DNA from: Clavibacter michiganensis
Lineage (GTDB): Bacteria > Actinomycetota > Actinomycetes > Actinomycetales > Microbacteriaceae
NCBI GenBank assembly: GCA_002150995.1
Contig: MDHJ01000001.1
Coordinates: 1,364,001 to 1,428,000, forward strand
Direction of reading: 5' to 3'
DNA length: 64,000 bases
Shown here: positions 63,264-64,000 of the stretch, in pieces
Layout of the letters: each line of letters begins with the position of its first letter
Numbering within the stretch: the stretch's first letter is position 1
Notes under the pieces: model-generated
Database searches by the model: none
Told to the model about the DNA's origin: nothing
What the model saw: the letters and a program-made list of their open reading frames with translations, nothing else
Made by a program: the position numbers and the translations under genes

Positions 63264-64000
63264 TGGCCGTCGGTCGCACGCTCGCGGTCGCGCTCTCGGG
63301 ACTCGAGGGGGCGCTGGTCGACGTCGAGGCGGACATCACCAGCCAGCTCCCCGGGTTCGTGCTCATCGGCCTCCCGGACGCGGCGCTGAGCCAGGCCCGC
63401 GAGCGCGTCCGCGCCGCGACCGGCAACGCGGGATGCGAGTTCCCCGTACGCCGCGTCACCGTCAACCTCTCGCCGGCCGTGCTGCCCAAGCACGGGTCGG
63501 GCTTCGACCTCGCCATCGCCCTGGCGGTGCTCGCGGCGGGCGGCTCCGTCTCCGCGGAGTCGGTCGCCGGCACGGTCCACCTGGGCGAGCTGGGGCTCGA
63601 CGGGCGGCTCCGTCCGACGCACGGCATCCTCCCGGCGGTGCTCGCCGCGAGTCGAGCGGGTGTGCGGCGCGTCATGGTCCCGCGCTGCCACGCCGACGAG
63701 GCGTCCCTCGTGCCCGACGTGAACGTCATCCCGGTGTCGGGGCTGCGCGACGCGGCGATCCACCACGGGGCGGAGCTCGACCCGGAGCCCGACGACGTCG
63801 TCGGGCCGGCGGTCGCCGCATCGAGCGTCGGGGAAGCGCGGCCCACCGGGGACGTGGGCGCCCCGGAGCCGTGCCTGGGGGACGTCGTCGGCAACGAGGA
63901 GGCGGTGGAGGCGCTCGTCGTCGCCGCGGCGGGCGGCCACCACATGTTCCTCCTCGGCCCGCCCGGGGCCGGCAAGACGATGCTGGCCCAGCGGCTCCCG
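63263..64000 (+). CDS. Mg chelatase-like/ComM (YifB) AAA+ ATPase, 5' part only
   Basis: The first 246 codons of a gene that runs past the right edge. N-terminal domain: GRTLAVALSGLEGALVDVEA, LPGFVLIGLPDAALSQARER, RVTVNLSPAVLPKHGSGFDL, then the start of the ATPase domain with VVGNEEAVEALVVAAAGGHH and Walker A LLGPPGAGKTMLAQRLP at the edge. ComM helicases act in natural transformation and branch migration. In actinobacteria the gene is usually followed by dprA. The ATG overlaps the yraN stop (TGATG). Confidence 0.92.
   Translation, partial: MAVGRTLAVALSGLEGALVDVEADITSQLPGFVLIGLPDAALSQARERVRAATGNAGCEFPVRRVTVNLSPAVLPKHGSGFDLAIALAVLAAGGSVSAESVAGTVHLGELGLDGRLRPTHGILPAVLAASRAGVRRVMVPRCHADEASLVPDVNVIPVSGLRDAAIHHGAELDPEPDDVVGPAVAASSVGEARPTGDVGAPEPCLGDVVGNEEAVEALVVAAAGGHHMFLLGPPGAGKTMLAQRLP

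Noticed and set aside
1-64000. Mobile elements, CRISPR arrays, tRNA or rRNA genes
   Set aside because: No terminal repeats, transposase, integrase, regularly spaced repeats or cloverleaf-like sequences were recognised; gene order is typical chromosomal backbone.

Overview
The window is about 64 kb of very GC-rich (roughly 70% or more), densely coded chromosome from an actinobacterium. The gene order fits Microbacteriaceae, and Clavibacter or a close relative is my best guess. Supporting signs are the fused 2-oxoglutarate dehydrogenase/decarboxylase (Kgd/OdhA), the divergent aroA/sigH-anti-sigma locus, GuaB1, MarP, the leuCD-murA-plsC-gpsA-ddl cluster and the recG-coaD-DUF177-rpmF-rnc-mutM-smc-ftsY-ffh-rpsP-KH-rimM-trmD-rplS-lepB-rnhB-DUF2469-yraN-comM backbone. 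No tRNA, rRNA, IS element, prophage or CRISPR array was seen, and there is no gene-free stretch longer than 300 bases.

Layout. 1-2.4 kb: aroA (cut by the window edge) divergent from an ECF sigma factor and its zinc anti-sigma factor. 2.4-13.9 kb: GNAT, kgd, guaB1, two CNNM/CorC-type membrane proteins, an old-yellow-enzyme homologue, NAD(P)HX dehydratase and a YceI protein. 14-19.7 kb: a thiamine-binding-type protein, an MFS exporter and a signalling block on the minus strand (response regulator, unknown membrane protein, histidine kinase, second response regulator). 19.8-26 kb: metX and metY, an SDR, a TetR regulator, a TerC-family protein and a PP2C phosphatase. 26-35.9 kb: leucine synthesis running into cell-wall and phospholipid genes, then a glycosyltransferase, a DUF3515 lipoprotein, thiL and rsmD. 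36-43.2 kb: moxR-DUF58-transglutaminase and recG. 43.2-53.8 kb: coaD to ffh. 53.9-56.7 kb: a VOC protein, marP and a GCS2 carboxylate-amine ligase. 57-64 kb: ribosome maturation, protein secretion and comM (cut by the right edge).

The outstanding feature is quality-related. Fifteen otherwise well-conserved genes (sigH, kgd, the histidine kinase, metY, tetR, murA, gpsA, thiL, DUF58, tgpA, recG, DUF177, smc, the GCS2 ligase and map) are each broken by loss of one base, and gpsA twice. Nearly all losses lie in short G or C runs, and restoring one base rejoins a full-length family protein every time. Several of these genes should be essential, so I read this as a systematic sequencing or assembly indel error, not 15 pseudogenes. 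I annotate them as single CDS with the break noted.

On the biological side, many genes have a TAnnnT box ending about 6-7 nt before an ATG/GTG, which suggests widespread leaderless transcription. The sigH promoter region has a perfect GGAAT-N18-GTT element lying over the aroA start. A 17-codon acidic/proline-containing upstream ORF plus a hairpin precedes a CNNM-type Mg2+/Co2+ transporter gene and resembles peptide-based ion sensors. The two-component block contains paired response regulators that share an unusual C-terminal extension.
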